Shown here: one piece after another, positions 49,953-59,348 of the stretch
Numbering within the stretch: the first letter of the stretch is position 1
Layout of the letters: the number at the start of each line of letters is the position of its first letter
Assembly: GCF_000222605.1 (NCBI RefSeq)
Contig: NZ_AFWF01000007.1
Span: 37,278-101,277, forward strand
DNA from: Vibrio ichthyoenteri ATCC 700023
Lineage (GTDB): Bacteria > Pseudomonadota > Gammaproteobacteria > Enterobacterales > Vibrionaceae
Direction of reading: 5' to 3'
DNA: 64,000 nucleotides
Made by a program: the position numbers and the translations under genes
Notes under the pieces: model-generated
Database searches by the model: none
Told to the model about the DNA's origin: nothing
What the model saw: the letters and a program-made list of their open reading frames with translations, nothing else

Positions 49953-50854
49953 TGGCTGAGATTATGGCAATTTTGGATACCACCACGGCGAGGATCATCT
50001 TGATGGTATGGTTTTTGGTCGTGGCGATATCGGTGTTGTTTTATAGCTTGTATCTCAAGGTTGCACGGCAAAATCGGTTTAGTAACTTTGGTCTGCAATA
50101 CAGTAAAAAGCAGCGCGCTCAAAACATGCTGCAGAATTTTAATCAAGTGATTGGTAAGTTTGTTTCGCTCTCCGAAACGGACGTGCACGACAAGATGATT
50201 GCTGCGGGTATTTACGACTCTAAATATTCCAAGTGGTTATTTCCGATAAAATACGGCGCTTTGATCGTGGGTGTTTTATTGCTTGGTTTTTACGCGGTTC
50301 AATCTCAACTTCCAACGAGTAAAGTCTTAATTTATGGCTGTATTTGGCTTGTGTTGTGTTTGATTGGACCCGATTTATATCTCTCTTGGCGTAAGCAAAA
50401 TCTGCAAAGGAAATTGTCTGAACGTTTACCCTACCTGTTGGATTTAATGGGTGTGTGTGTTCAAACCGGTATGACGATAGAAGCGTCTATGGGCTATCTA
50501 GCCAAGGAGATGATTGGTTTTGATAAAGATATTGCCTATATGCTCAATAAAACCAATGAGAGGGCAAAAATTGTCGGGCTGGCACAGGCTTTAGAAGAGC
50601 TCTACGTGCGAGTACCCACGGCAGAGATTCGTAGTTTCGTTATGACTCTCAATCAAAGTTTACAGTATGGTTCTTCCATTTATACGGTACTGACAACCTT
50701 GGCGGTGGATATTCGCGAAATTCAGATGCTGGGCTTGGAAGAGAAAATCGGTAAGTTGTCGGCCAAGATGTCGATTCCGCTTATTTTATTGATTATGTTG
50801 CCGATTGTTATCTTGATTACCGCGCCGGGTATTATGCGCTTAATGGCCGGTTAA
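49952..50854 (+). CDS. tadC: Tad inner-membrane platform protein TadC
   Basis: GspF-like protein of 300 residues with an N-terminal helix, two central helices, a T2SSF domain (RLPYLLDLMGVCVQTGMTIEAS; FVMTLNQSLQYGSSI) and a C-terminal hydrophobic end (IPLILLIMLPIVILITAPGI). It pairs with TadB. Start codon overlaps the tadB stop by one base. Confidence 0.95.
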   Translation: MAEIMAILDTTTARIILMVWFLVVAISVLFYSLYLKVARQNRFSNFGLQYSKKQRAQNMLQNFNQVIGKFVSLSETDVHDKMIAAGIYDSKYSKWLFPIKYGALIVGVLLLGFYAVQSQLPTSKVLIYGCIWLVLCLIGPDLYLSWRKQNLQRKLSERLPYLLDLMGVCVQTGMTIEASMGYLAKEMIGFDKDIAYMLNKTNERAKIVGLAQALEELYVRVPTAEIRSFVMTLNQSLQYGSSIYTVLTTLAVDIREIQMLGLEEKIGKLSAKMSIPLILLIMLPIVILITAPGIMRLMAG

Positions 50855-50864
50855 GGAGAAGGGA

Positions 50865-51662
50865 ATGAGAGTACGATGGATAGTATCTGTAGTGATGGTG
50901 TTTTTTCTACAAGGCTGCATGTCAACGCCAGGTTCGATCGAAAAACAAGCTAATTTGGCCAGCTTTTCCGCCAAGGAGTCGGTGTTAGAAAAGACCGGTG
51001 ATCAAACCAAATTAATTCGTTATTACAAAGAGCATTTAAAGCAAGATGAAGATGAGCGAGTGCGTTTGAAGTTAGTTGAAGCGTATCTTCAAGGTCAAGA
51101 TTTAGATTCTGCTGATTTCTATTTTGATACGTTGTCAAATAACGCTCAGTTTTCTCCTCAAGGACTATACTTAAACGCACAAATCGAATTCGCCAAAGGC
51201 AATATGGATGAGACCATTGCCGCTGGTTTAGAAGCGTTAGAAGCTAGGGAAAATTACCCAGAGGTGGAAAACCTGTTGGGCATGGCGTATGCATCGCAAG
51301 GGGACATCAATAATGCATGGCGATATTTTTACCTAGCTCGGAAACATTTCTTCGATGATGTCATCATCAAGAACAACCTCGCCGTTATTGACCTCCTGCT
51401 CGAAGATTATGGACTTGCAATTTCACGATTGGAGCCAATTTATCAATCGGGAAATTACGACGCTAAGATTGTTTCTAACCTAGCTTTGGCCTATGCAAAG
51501 TCGGGAAAGTTCGAACAATTTAAAGCGTTGTTTTCTAATCGTTATACCGCTCAAGAAATAGAGGATCTCTTTATTGGGCTTCGTCTGGTTTCCATGGCAA
51601 CCGCTGATGAACTTCTCGCCTCCTCAACACCTTCCATCCTAAATAAAGGTGCGATCCACTAG
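50865..51662 (+). CDS. tadD: Tad TPR lipoprotein TadD
   Basis: Lipoprotein of 265 residues (lipobox FFLQGC) with TPR-like helical repeats (DSADFYFDTLSNNAQFSPQG; YPEVENLLGMAYASQGDINN; GLAISRLEPIYQSGNYDAKI). TadD-like TPR lipoproteins act as pilotins or scaffolds for the outer-membrane part. AAGGAGAAGG upstream of the ATG is a strong ribosome site. It lies between the platform and pseudopilin genes. Confidence 0.92.
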   Translation: MRVRWIVSVVMVFFLQGCMSTPGSIEKQANLASFSAKESVLEKTGDQTKLIRYYKEHLKQDEDERVRLKLVEAYLQGQDLDSADFYFDTLSNNAQFSPQGLYLNAQIEFAKGNMDETIAAGLEALEARENYPEVENLLGMAYASQGDINNAWRYFYLARKHFFDDVIIKNNLAVIDLLLEDYGLAISRLEPIYQSGNYDAKIVSNLALAYAKSGKFEQFKALFSNRYTAQEIEDLFIGLRLVSMATADELLASSTPSILNKGAIH

Positions 51663-51671
51663 GGAGCCAGA

Positions 51672-52157
51672 ATGAGAAAACGACAACAAGGGGTTGTGAC
51701 GATTGAGTTTGCCTTAGGCTTTTTTGCCTTTTGGTTAATGCTCGCAGCTTGGGCGGAATTGAGTTTTATGTCTTATGTGTCTGCGGTGAATGATCTCGCA
51801 ATCGCCGAAGCTTCCCGTTCGGCGAAAACAGACACGCAAGATTATATCGATAGCTTTTATGATCAACTTAATGACAGTGACAGTGTTTGGAGTGGGCTGG
51901 TCGATAAAGATAAATTTAGAGCTTCCGTTCGCTATGTCGGTGATATGAACGAACTGCAATTGGTGAATGATATCTGTTTGCCTGCTGAGGGCGCGCAAAC
52001 CGCTGAGTGCGGTGTGGCTGATGATGCTGCGATAGCGATTTACTACATCAGTTACGACTTTGACAGTATGTTTAGCTATTTCATTGATGAGGCGACGATT
52101 TTTGGTCGTGAAGTAATCGTGGTGCAAGAGTATGAAAGAGATCAGTTTGAAATCTAA
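51672..52157 (+). CDS. tadE: Tad pseudopilin TadE
   Basis: Minor pilin of 161 residues. The N-terminus has a TadV cleavage site, QQG|VVTIEFALG, with Glu at +5, followed by a hydrophobic helix. The rest is a globular domain with a Cys pair (NDICLPAEG, TAECGVAD). Its stop lies 26 bp inside tadF. Together with TadF it probably initiates pilus assembly. Confidence 0.92.
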   Translation: MRKRQQGVVTIEFALGFFAFWLMLAAWAELSFMSYVSAVNDLAIAEASRSAKTDTQDYIDSFYDQLNDSDSVWSGLVDKDKFRASVRYVGDMNELQLVNDICLPAEGAQTAECGVADDAAIAIYYISYDFDSMFSYFIDEATIFGREVIVVQEYERDQFEI

Positions 52158-52683
52158 TCAGAAAGGCGCATTCACGATTGAGTTTGCGTTTGTGGGCATA
52201 TTCTTAGGTATTTTGTTTATGTTCACTGGTGACGCTGTGGCTAAATTATCGATGAAAGGAAAACTCGATCGCCTCTCTTATTCTGCCACTAGTCTAGTCA
52301 AAGAGCGGACACAGCTGTTTGATGAGGATTATCTCACCACAGCGGCAGACGCAGATGTGGTGTTTGATGTGGTCAGTGGTTCGTTGGAACGAACCACCGC
52401 CTCTTACCAAGATGGTCGCTTTGGTATGGTCATAGAAGAGCAAACTTATGCTGCTGATCAATCGCCCAATCCATTAAAAACATTACGCAGAGGGCAGCAA
52501 AACTGCGAATTAGAGCAAACGCTAGGTGACTTACGAAACAACTTGTCTGTCGTGACATCATGGGGAAGACAAGCAACGTTATATCGAGTCACGCTATGTT
52601 ATTCGACTGATAATTTGGTCGATGGCCTATTAGATAATGGCTTTAACATGGTTTCTTCTAGCTCAGTAGTGATAGGAAGGTAG
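52132..52683 (+). CDS. tadF: Tad pseudopilin TadF
   Basis: Minor pilin of 183 residues with processing site QKG|AFTIEFAFVG (Glu +5) and a following hydrophobic helix. Two cysteines (GQQNCELEQT, VTLCYSTD) may form a disulphide. It overlaps tadE by 26 bp in another frame, the longest overlap in the locus, so coupled translation is expected. Confidence 0.92.
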   Translation: MKEISLKSNQKGAFTIEFAFVGIFLGILFMFTGDAVAKLSMKGKLDRLSYSATSLVKERTQLFDEDYLTTAADADVVFDVVSGSLERTTASYQDGRFGMVIEEQTYAADQSPNPLKTLRRGQQNCELEQTLGDLRNNLSVVTSWGRQATLYRVTLCYSTDNLVDGLLDNGFNMVSSSSVVIGR

Positions 52684-52686
52684 GCT

Positions 52687-53955
52687 ATGTACTCATCACT
52701 TTCTAAACAGAGTGGACATGCTGCAATCCTGTTCACTCTATTGGTTCCCGCATTGTTTGGCTTATTTAGCTTAGCAACTGATGGGGCCAAAATGCTGCAA
52801 GATAAAGCACGCTTACAAGATGGTTTAGAGGCGGCAAGTCTCGCGGTAGCAGCGCGCAATGATGATAATGTGGATGATGGTTCAGGTCAGGGTAGTGCGG
52901 TGAATCAAGCGATTGCTAACGCTTATATTGGGCAGTACATGACCAATATGGATGAGGTTGATAGCCTCAATATCCAAAAACTCAATTGTGAACAAATTGC
53001 CGATTGTGTTGCAGGCCTTGCGGTGGGGGATGCTCGATTCTTTGAGTATCGGGTTACCGCCACAACCGCGCATACTGGGTTTTTCTCCGGAAATCTCGAC
53101 AGTTTTGATGGCTCTTATGATGTCTCCGGTCAGTCGAATGCACGTAAGTATCAAAACAGTGCGGTGGACGTAGTGTTTGTTTCCGATTTCTCTGGTTCGA
53201 TGGGGAATGGCTGGTCTGGCGGATCACAAGATAAGTATCTCGATCTGGTTGATGTGATTGAATCAGTGACCGATGAGCTGCAAAAATTTAATGATTTAGT
53301 TAATGCCGATGACAATACCGTATCCTTTGTCGGCTTTAATAACTTTGTTAGATTGGTGAATGGTGATGGAGCAGGAGGCACATGTTTCGTTGACCAACTG
53401 GTCTACTCATCGGGCAATATCGATTACTCGGACACGGTTAATGCGGTGTTTACGGAGAAGACCGGCTGTGTCACTTCGGGGACTTACAATGCCGTCATTG
53501 AAGATATTTTACCCACCTCAAATTTTACCCCCTTTAACACCAAAATCGCCACGTTTAGTCCCAATGGCTACACCTCGTCTGCTCAAGGTCTGATTCGAGG
53601 GGCGCAACTTGCCAATTTGGGCGCGAATCCTCGCCGCTTAATTATTATTTTGTCGGATGGTAATGATGTTGGTTCGACCAATGGCGTCACCCACAAAACA
53701 ATCTCATCTACCTTATACGGTGGGACCTATCAAATGTGCGATGAAATCCGCTCTCATCTGGATGGTTTGACCGCTGATAACGGTGATCCCGTTTCTTCTC
53801 GTATTGCAGTGATCGGTTTTGATTATAACGTTTCTGGCAACGCAGGATTACAAAACTGTGCTGGGGTCGAAAATGTCTTTAAAGCAGAAAATAAAAATGA
53901 AATTTTAAACAAAATTTTAGAGCTAATTAGTGAAGAAATTGGCCACCTAAAATAA
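52687..53955 (+). CDS. tadG: Tad pilus-associated vWA protein TadG
   Basis: Protein of 422 residues with a pilin-like N-terminal hydrophobic helix (SGHAAILFTLLVPALFGLFS). It lacks Glu at +5, unlike TadE and TadF. A von Willebrand A domain follows with MIDAS motif DFSGS (167-171) and the typical closing region LIIILSDGND. TadG is an envelope-spanning protein needed for pilus biogenesis and may bind surfaces through the vWA domain. 3 bp after tadF. Confidence 0.94.
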   Translation: MYSSLSKQSGHAAILFTLLVPALFGLFSLATDGAKMLQDKARLQDGLEAASLAVAARNDDNVDDGSGQGSAVNQAIANAYIGQYMTNMDEVDSLNIQKLNCEQIADCVAGLAVGDARFFEYRVTATTAHTGFFSGNLDSFDGSYDVSGQSNARKYQNSAVDVVFVSDFSGSMGNGWSGGSQDKYLDLVDVIESVTDELQKFNDLVNADDNTVSFVGFNNFVRLVNGDGAGGTCFVDQLVYSSGNIDYSDTVNAVFTEKTGCVTSGTYNAVIEDILPTSNFTPFNTKIATFSPNGYTSSAQGLIRGAQLANLGANPRRLIIILSDGNDVGSTNGVTHKTISSTLYGGTYQMCDEIRSHLDGLTADNGDPVSSRIAVIGFDYNVSGNAGLQNCAGVENVFKAENKNEILNKILELISEEIGHLK

Positions 53956-53971
53956 ACAAGGAGACGGTCAT

Positions 53972-54610
53972 ATGCACAGAGTATTACCCACACTATTGAT
54001 TGCCTTGATGAGTATGCCTTTTTCGTCGGTATGGGCGAATGAAAGCCAAGAAATCATTCGCTATTGCGCTAAGCCGGATTTGAACTATCAGCAAGATATT
54101 GTTTTTGGGCCAGCAACTCAGGTCAATATGCTGCAAGGGGCATTTATGCTGCTGCAAAAAGAGAGCGATTATCAATTAACGAAGCAGATGATTCACCAAG
54201 AGTTACTCAAAGCAGGTATTGATCCAGATTGTGCTGAGTATTTGATGTCAAAGAGTAATACGATCAATTACCAAACGGGCGAGTTAGTCGCAAGAGTGTA
54301 TTTTGCCTTTGATAAATCGAATCTGACCAAAGAGTCTCAATATGTACTTGATACCATGGTGGAAAAGCTGGGCACCCAAGGACAAAATTTAGTATTGGAA
54401 GGACATACAGACCATATTGGCAGTCACGCATACAATTTTGCTTTAGGGCTTCGCCGTGCGGGTAGTGTCGATAATTATCTAGTCGCCAAACAGATGCCTA
54501 AAGACGCACTGCAAGTGGTATCGAAAGGGGAAACGATTCCAATCAAAACCAATACAACCGCGGAAGGTAGAAAAGCCAACCGTCGTGTTGATATTGTCGC
54601 CGGAGAATAA
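53972..54610 (+). CDS. OmpA-family protein at the end of the tad locus
   Basis: Secreted protein of 212 residues: signal peptide (cut near SVWA|NESQ), a unique region of about 90 residues, then a C-terminal OmpA peptidoglycan-binding domain (VYFAFDKSNLT; LEGHTDHIGSHAYNFALGLRRAGSV; GRKANRRVDIV). The OmpA domain would anchor the machine to the cell wall. AAGGAG upstream, 16 bp after tadG. OmpA-like genes close tad loci in several vibrios. Confidence 0.9.
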   Translation: MHRVLPTLLIALMSMPFSSVWANESQEIIRYCAKPDLNYQQDIVFGPATQVNMLQGAFMLLQKESDYQLTKQMIHQELLKAGIDPDCAEYLMSKSNTINYQTGELVARVYFAFDKSNLTKESQYVLDTMVEKLGTQGQNLVLEGHTDHIGSHAYNFALGLRRAGSVDNYLVAKQMPKDALQVVSKGETIPIKTNTTAEGRKANRRVDIVAGE

Positions 54611-54615
54611 GCCGC

Positions 54616-54656
54616 AAAAAAGCGCCAGATGCTTTAATCATCTGGCGCTTTTTTTA
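54616..54656. terminator. Bidirectional terminator after the tad locus
   Basis: Stem AAAGCGCCAGATG / CATCTGGCGCTTT with A and T runs outside it, between the OmpA-like gene (+) and chrA (-). It marks the 3' end of the tad operon. Confidence 0.93.
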
Positions 54657-54666
54657 TTGATGCGTA

Positions 54667-55809
54667 TTAGATAAAGCTGGTGGCCATCCCCGCCAAAATA
54701 AACGTAACCACCATCCAGATAATCGGTAATTTAAGCTGCTTTAGCAGATAGAAACCGGTAAGGATTAACGCCACATCTAGCGGAGCCATTACCGCGCTGG
54801 TAAAGACAGGTTGATAAAGAGCGGAGACGAGTAGGCCGACAACTGCAGCATTGACGCCGCTCACAGCGCCTGCAACTTTTGGTTTTTGTGCTAGTGATTG
54901 CCAGTTTTTTAGCACCCCTAGAAGCAATAAGAAACCAGGGAGGAATACCGCGATGGTCGCGACTAATGCCCCGATAATTGGCGTGTCAGGTTGCAGTTCA
55001 TAACCGATGTATGTGGCAAAGGTGAACATAGGCCCTGGTACGGCTTGCGCCGCTGCATAGCCGGTTAAGAAAGCATCTTGGCTTAATTGATCGCCAACAA
55101 TGTTTTGCAGTAGCGGTAGGACAACGTGACCACCACCGAAAACAAGGCTACCCGCTTGGAAGAAATCGTTAAACAAACCAAGCATCGGCATCATTTGAGC
55201 AATGAAAGGTAAACCTATCAACAGGGCGGCAAAAATAGCCAATGGCGCAATGCTTGGTTTAAAAGGTTGCGGGTGAGTTGGCGTATCGCCTTTTAAGTAT
55301 TTTGCACCAATTAAGGCGGCAATGACCAATACGATCATTTGCGTAGCAATGCTTGGCATGGTGAGTAGGGCGATGGCTGTCACGACACATAAACTGACCG
55401 ATAGCGTGCCTTTGCAAAAGTTTTTGTACATGCCCCATGTCGCATCCGCGACCACGACAACTGCGAGTAACTTCAAGCCGTGCACGATGCCTTGAAAGAT
55501 CGTGGTTTCAGTGACCTGGCTTGATACTACCGCCAGCAATACCATGATTAATACTGATGGCAGAGTAAAACCAATAAATGCTGCGCACGCACCTAATAGT
55601 CCACCACGTTTATAACCGAGCGCAAAACCAACTTGGCTTGAACCTGGACCGGGTAGAAATTGGCTGAGTGCTACAATTTGTGCGTACTCGCTGTCATCTA
55701 GCCAGTTGAGTTTTTCAACAAATGTTTGGCGGAAGTATCCGATATGTGCGGCCGGGCCGCCAAAGCTTATCCAACCAAGCCAGAAAAAGGTTTTAAAAAT
55801 GGAGAGCAT
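54667..55809 (-). CDS. chrA: Chromate transporter ChrA
   Basis: Inner-membrane protein of 380 residues with two CHR domains. The first starts FWLGWISFGGPAAHIGYFRQ and has LPGPGSSQVG; the second has AGSLVFGGGHVVLPLL and AVPGPMFTFA. These are the motifs of long-chain CHR proteins, which export chromate using the proton gradient and can also move other oxyanions. A divergent LysR gene (105 bp away) likely regulates it. Confidence 0.9.
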   Translation of the reverse strand: MLSIFKTFFWLGWISFGGPAAHIGYFRQTFVEKLNWLDDSEYAQIVALSQFLPGPGSSQVGFALGYKRGGLLGACAAFIGFTLPSVLIMVLLAVVSSQVTETTIFQGIVHGLKLLAVVVVADATWGMYKNFCKGTLSVSLCVVTAIALLTMPSIATQMIVLVIAALIGAKYLKGDTPTHPQPFKPSIAPLAIFAALLIGLPFIAQMMPMLGLFNDFFQAGSLVFGGGHVVLPLLQNIVGDQLSQDAFLTGYAAAQAVPGPMFTFATYIGYELQPDTPIIGALVATIAVFLPGFLLLLGVLKNWQSLAQKPKVAGAVSGVNAAVVGLLVSALYQPVFTSAVMAPLDVALILTGFYLLKQLKLPIIWMVVTFILAGMATSFI

Positions 55810-55914
55810 GAGTGCTTATCCTATTAATCAAGACTGCCGTTACTTTAAAAAAAACGCTATGATGATTCAAATTAATAGTTTTAATTTTATTTATGAATAA
55901 AACGGGATTGGAAC

Positions 55915-56838
55915 ATGGCTCTGTTGGATGACATCGCGTGGCGTAATATTGATTTGAATTTGTTGGTGACCTTCTCTTATCTCTATCGCTATCGTAGTGT
56001 GAGTATTGCCGCGCAAAAGAGCTTCGTGAGCCAATCGGCCATGAGCCACAGTTTGTCACGACTTAGAGTGCTGCTCGATGATCCACTTTTTGTGCGCAAA
56101 GGGCACAAAATGGACCCAACAGACCATGCCCACCACATCGCGCCAGTTTTGCATCAGTTGCTTGATTCTATAGCGAAGGATTTGTTAACAAAATCTGCGT
56201 TCGACCCCTCTAAATATTCTGGTGTTTGCCGTATAGGCTTAACGGATTATGCCGAGTTTATCTTTGCCCCGACCCTGTATGATGAGATCTTAGCTAACGC
56301 CCCTGATGCGCAAATTAGCTTCATCAATGTCAACCGCAGCAATTACGTCACGCTTGTTGAACAAGAGAAATTGGATATTGTGATTGGCAGTATGCCAGTG
56401 TTGGATGACGATTTTGAGAGCCACTATTTGTACACTGAAAAGCACGTTTGCTTGGCCGATAAACAGGCGCTTAATCTGAGCGGAGAATTGACCTTAGAGG
56501 TTTTTGCCCAAATTGAGCAGGCGTTGGTAAGCCCTGATGGCAGTTTGTCGACTCAGGTGGATAAAAAACTGGCGGAGCATGGTTTGTCGCGACGAGTGAC
56601 CGTGGCATCACGCAACTTTTTAACCATACGTCGGTTATTGAAGCAACGCAGATTGATTGCCATCGTGCCAGAGAAAATGGCTCAGTCGGAGAGTTTTGAT
56701 GATCAACTTTGTTTATTTGAACCACCCGTTGCGGTGGCTGATTTTGATATTGCGATGTTATGGCACAACAGTCGCAGCAATGAAGACAAAAATATCTGGT
56801 TACGAGCTCTTGTTGAGCGAGTCGTTGCACCAAAATAG
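55915..56838 (+). CDS. LysR-family regulator, divergent to chrA
   Basis: Protein of 307 residues with N-terminal HTH (SIAAQKSFVSQSAMSHSLSR) typical of the NodD/LinR/LeuO-like subgroup, and an effector-binding domain. It is divergent from chrA with 105 bp of AT-rich sequence between, so control of chrA is a plausible inference. A CGGGATTGG segment just before the ATG is only a weak ribosome site. Confidence 0.9.
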   Translation: MALLDDIAWRNIDLNLLVTFSYLYRYRSVSIAAQKSFVSQSAMSHSLSRLRVLLDDPLFVRKGHKMDPTDHAHHIAPVLHQLLDSIAKDLLTKSAFDPSKYSGVCRIGLTDYAEFIFAPTLYDEILANAPDAQISFINVNRSNYVTLVEQEKLDIVIGSMPVLDDDFESHYLYTEKHVCLADKQALNLSGELTLEVFAQIEQALVSPDGSLSTQVDKKLAEHGLSRRVTVASRNFLTIRRLLKQRRLIAIVPEKMAQSESFDDQLCLFEPPVAVADFDIAMLWHNSRSNEDKNIWLRALVERVVAPK

Positions 56839-56874
56839 TGGTGATGGGCGATTTTGAATAGATAACAAAGGATT

Positions 56875-56913
56875 AAGCCGTATTAGATTCTTGCTGCTAA
56901 TACGGCTTTATTT
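56875..56913. terminator. Bidirectional terminator between convergent genes
   Basis: Stem AAGCCGTATTAG / CTAATACGGCTT followed by TATTT; it separates the LysR gene from the membrane-protein gene on the other strand. Confidence 0.85.
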
Positions 56914-56920
56914 AAGTCGA

Positions 56921-57589
56921 TTAGGCTTTTTTCAAATGACGCTGAATTTTAACAGAGGCGTAGGCGATGATGCAGTAAGCCAATAACTCAGTGCTTTCTT
57001 CAACAATGTTTTTGACATCGCGAATGTAATGTTCACTCATCACATCTTTCCAAAAGTCACCCATGCCCATTAGACGCGAATAAACCAGCAACATCATTAG
57101 ACCTAAAATAAGCAGGTTAGCTGATGGGGTGTTGAGAATTACAGCCAATTGCGTAAAGCTCTGCTTGCCATTTTTTGCTGCGTAGGCGATGGCGGCAAAG
57201 GTGGTTAAAAGAGCAGGGTAGATCCAAGAACCATGTGAAATATGATCTAACCAACCGTCGTTTTCGCGAATAAACATCACTAAGAAAAACGATCCAACTA
57301 ATACGGCAGCATGCTTTAGTGTTGGGCGTTGTTTCGCAACTAGGAAAAAGGAAGCACTTGAAATGGCCAGCATAACCAGTTCGAGTATTTCTGTTACAGA
57401 GGCTTCACCTAAAGTATTACCTAAAAATACGTAATCAATGCGAAGAGCCACATTGACCAATAAGCAGATAGCAATCGCAATTAAAGCCGCGTGAAAGCTT
57501 TTTAAAATGATTCTTGAACTTGATTTATCCAGAGCAAACTCCTGCAATAGGTTGTTGTCACTGGTATGAGTATAGATATTAGTTTTCAT
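56921..57589 (-). CDS. Unrecognised six-helix membrane protein
   Basis: Protein of 222 residues that I do not recognise. It has about six hydrophobic segments (28-50, 68-88, 92-108, 121-137, 150-170, 198-214). Acidic residues are placed at or in the helices: EILELVML, the loop IRENDGWLDHISHGSW, and IVEESTELLAYCII. The His/Asp-rich loop could be a metal or haem ligand set, or an active site; that is a guess. It is a single-gene unit with no neighbour giving a functional hint. Confidence 0.75.
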   Translation of the reverse strand: MKTNIYTHTSDNNLLQEFALDKSSSRIILKSFHAALIAIAICLLVNVALRIDYVFLGNTLGEASVTEILELVMLAISSASFFLVAKQRPTLKHAAVLVGSFFLVMFIRENDGWLDHISHGSWIYPALLTTFAAIAYAAKNGKQSFTQLAVILNTPSANLLILGLMMLLVYSRLMGMGDFWKDVMSEHYIRDVKNIVEESTELLAYCIIAYASVKIQRHLKKA

Positions 57590-57808
57590 AATGGTATGTA
57601 ATGAAGATAGAGATAGTCTGGGCTAAAGGATATGGCTTGTAGATGTTCCTTTGTCAGAGAAATGTGAGCAAACCAAGGTTAATTATTTTAAGTGTTTATT
57701 TTTCAGTCACTTAGTTTGGTTGGTGTTTTGCCATGACCTAGTAATAAATGCATCAATTAATGGGTTTAATTTTTCGGTTCATATCAATATATTTTCGGGG
57801 TGAATGCA

Positions 57809-59152
57809 TTATTTCAATTGATAGCGAGTCCATACTTTACTGCGCCAGCGTTTTGCCATAATTAAGCCTCTAAACCATTCGTCCATTGCGATGGCTATCC
57901 ATGCGCCGATAACGCCATAACCCCAATGTACGCCAAGCAAATAACTAAATAGCACGCCGATTCCCCACATGCTAATTATGCCCATTTGGACTGGGAATTT
58001 GATATCACCAGCGGCTTTTAATGCGGAAATGAAAATCAAATTAAATACTCGACCGGACTCAAGCAGAATTGAGGCGGCAATCAGGCTTGCAGTTAATGCT
58101 GCTATTTCAGGTTGGTCAGTAAACCAGAGAATAATAGTATCGCTGAAAAAATAAGTGCTAATTGTGACAATATTGGTGACGATAAAGCCAACAAGAAAGT
58201 ATTTTTGTACCCGGACTAAAATGGAGTCAATGAGGCCTCTACCGATGAAGTAGCCAGCTTGAATTTGACTCGCTTGTCCCAATGCGAGCGCGAAAGCAAA
58301 TGAAATACGGGCAATATTTTGTGCATAAGTAAAAGCAGCCAGTGAAGCTGTCCCCATCTGTACGACAAAGTAAATGATGGTGATTTGCGCCATATTGTAG
58401 GCCAGTACTTCACCTGCGTTCATCACGCCAATACGGATGATGCGGCGATAGATATCTCGTGGGATAGTGCGCCATTGGGCAAAAGGTAGCTCGATGTCGG
58501 TCTTCCGCACTTTATAGCACAGCATTAAGGTACTGAGTATTTGGGCAAATACGGTCGAAACCGCCACACCTTGTACCCCATAGACGGGAATACCAAAAGG
58601 TTGATACAACGCGATATAGTTACCGACGATATTGATAACACCGGCGATTAAGTTGACCACCATTGGTGAACGGGAGTAACCATGACTGCGTAAGATTGTG
58701 GTCAGAACGATACCCATGGTGACATTAAAGGTCATCGCCCCGCTGATCAGTAGATATTCTTGAGCGTATTGTTCAACCTGAGCTTCTAAGCCATAGTAGG
58801 GGAGCAAATAATAGGCTGCGATGACAGCAAACAGGCTCAGAAAAACACCAACAAAGGCTGACATTATGATGCTAGCAATGCCAACATGGGCCGAATCTTG
58901 TTGGCGATTGGAGCCATTATATTGAGCAATCAGAATGCCAGTGCCACTGCTGACCATTGAAGAAATGATGATCAAGAAAAAAGAAAGCTGAGCGATAACA
59001 CCCACGGCCGAAACCGCCTTATCTGAGTAACCACTAAGCATAAACACATCACTGGTATTGAGTGCGGTACGAAGCATTATTTCAATAAATAATGGCCACG
59101 TAAGAGCGATGATGCTCATGCGTTTATCGATAGCGTTATGCGAAGCTGACAT
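57809..59152 (-). CDS. MATE-family multidrug/metabolite exporter
   Basis: Inner-membrane protein of 447 residues with 12 predicted helices in two homologous halves (MATE fold, ALTWPLFIEIMLRTALNTSDVFMLS in the first helix). MATE proteins export cationic drugs or metabolites against H+ or Na+. The substrate cannot be told. It is a monocistronic gene; the upstream gap (59153-59348) has no clear promoter. Confidence 0.9.
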   Translation of the reverse strand: MSASHNAIDKRMSIIALTWPLFIEIMLRTALNTSDVFMLSGYSDKAVSAVGVIAQLSFFLIIISSMVSSGTGILIAQYNGSNRQQDSAHVGIASIIMSAFVGVFLSLFAVIAAYYLLPYYGLEAQVEQYAQEYLLISGAMTFNVTMGIVLTTILRSHGYSRSPMVVNLIAGVINIVGNYIALYQPFGIPVYGVQGVAVSTVFAQILSTLMLCYKVRKTDIELPFAQWRTIPRDIYRRIIRIGVMNAGEVLAYNMAQITIIYFVVQMGTASLAAFTYAQNIARISFAFALALGQASQIQAGYFIGRGLIDSILVRVQKYFLVGFIVTNIVTISTYFFSDTIILWFTDQPEIAALTASLIAASILLESGRVFNLIFISALKAAGDIKFPVQMGIISMWGIGVLFSYLLGVHWGYGVIGAWIAIAMDEWFRGLIMAKRWRSKVWTRYQLK

Positions 59153-59348
59153 TAGGGATGCTCAAATTAGTAGGAGATTAACCACCAGAAATGGCGGGCT
59201 ATTATATCGGTGACATTTTGAGCGCCTAATCACTTTTCTCATCTTATGATAAAGAGCAGCTTTGTTGTTGGAATGCATCATCAGTGGTTAGGAAAGCGGG
59301 GACGTCGATATTCCCCGTAGAGCTGGTGGTGATAATTCGTGCTTGAGA

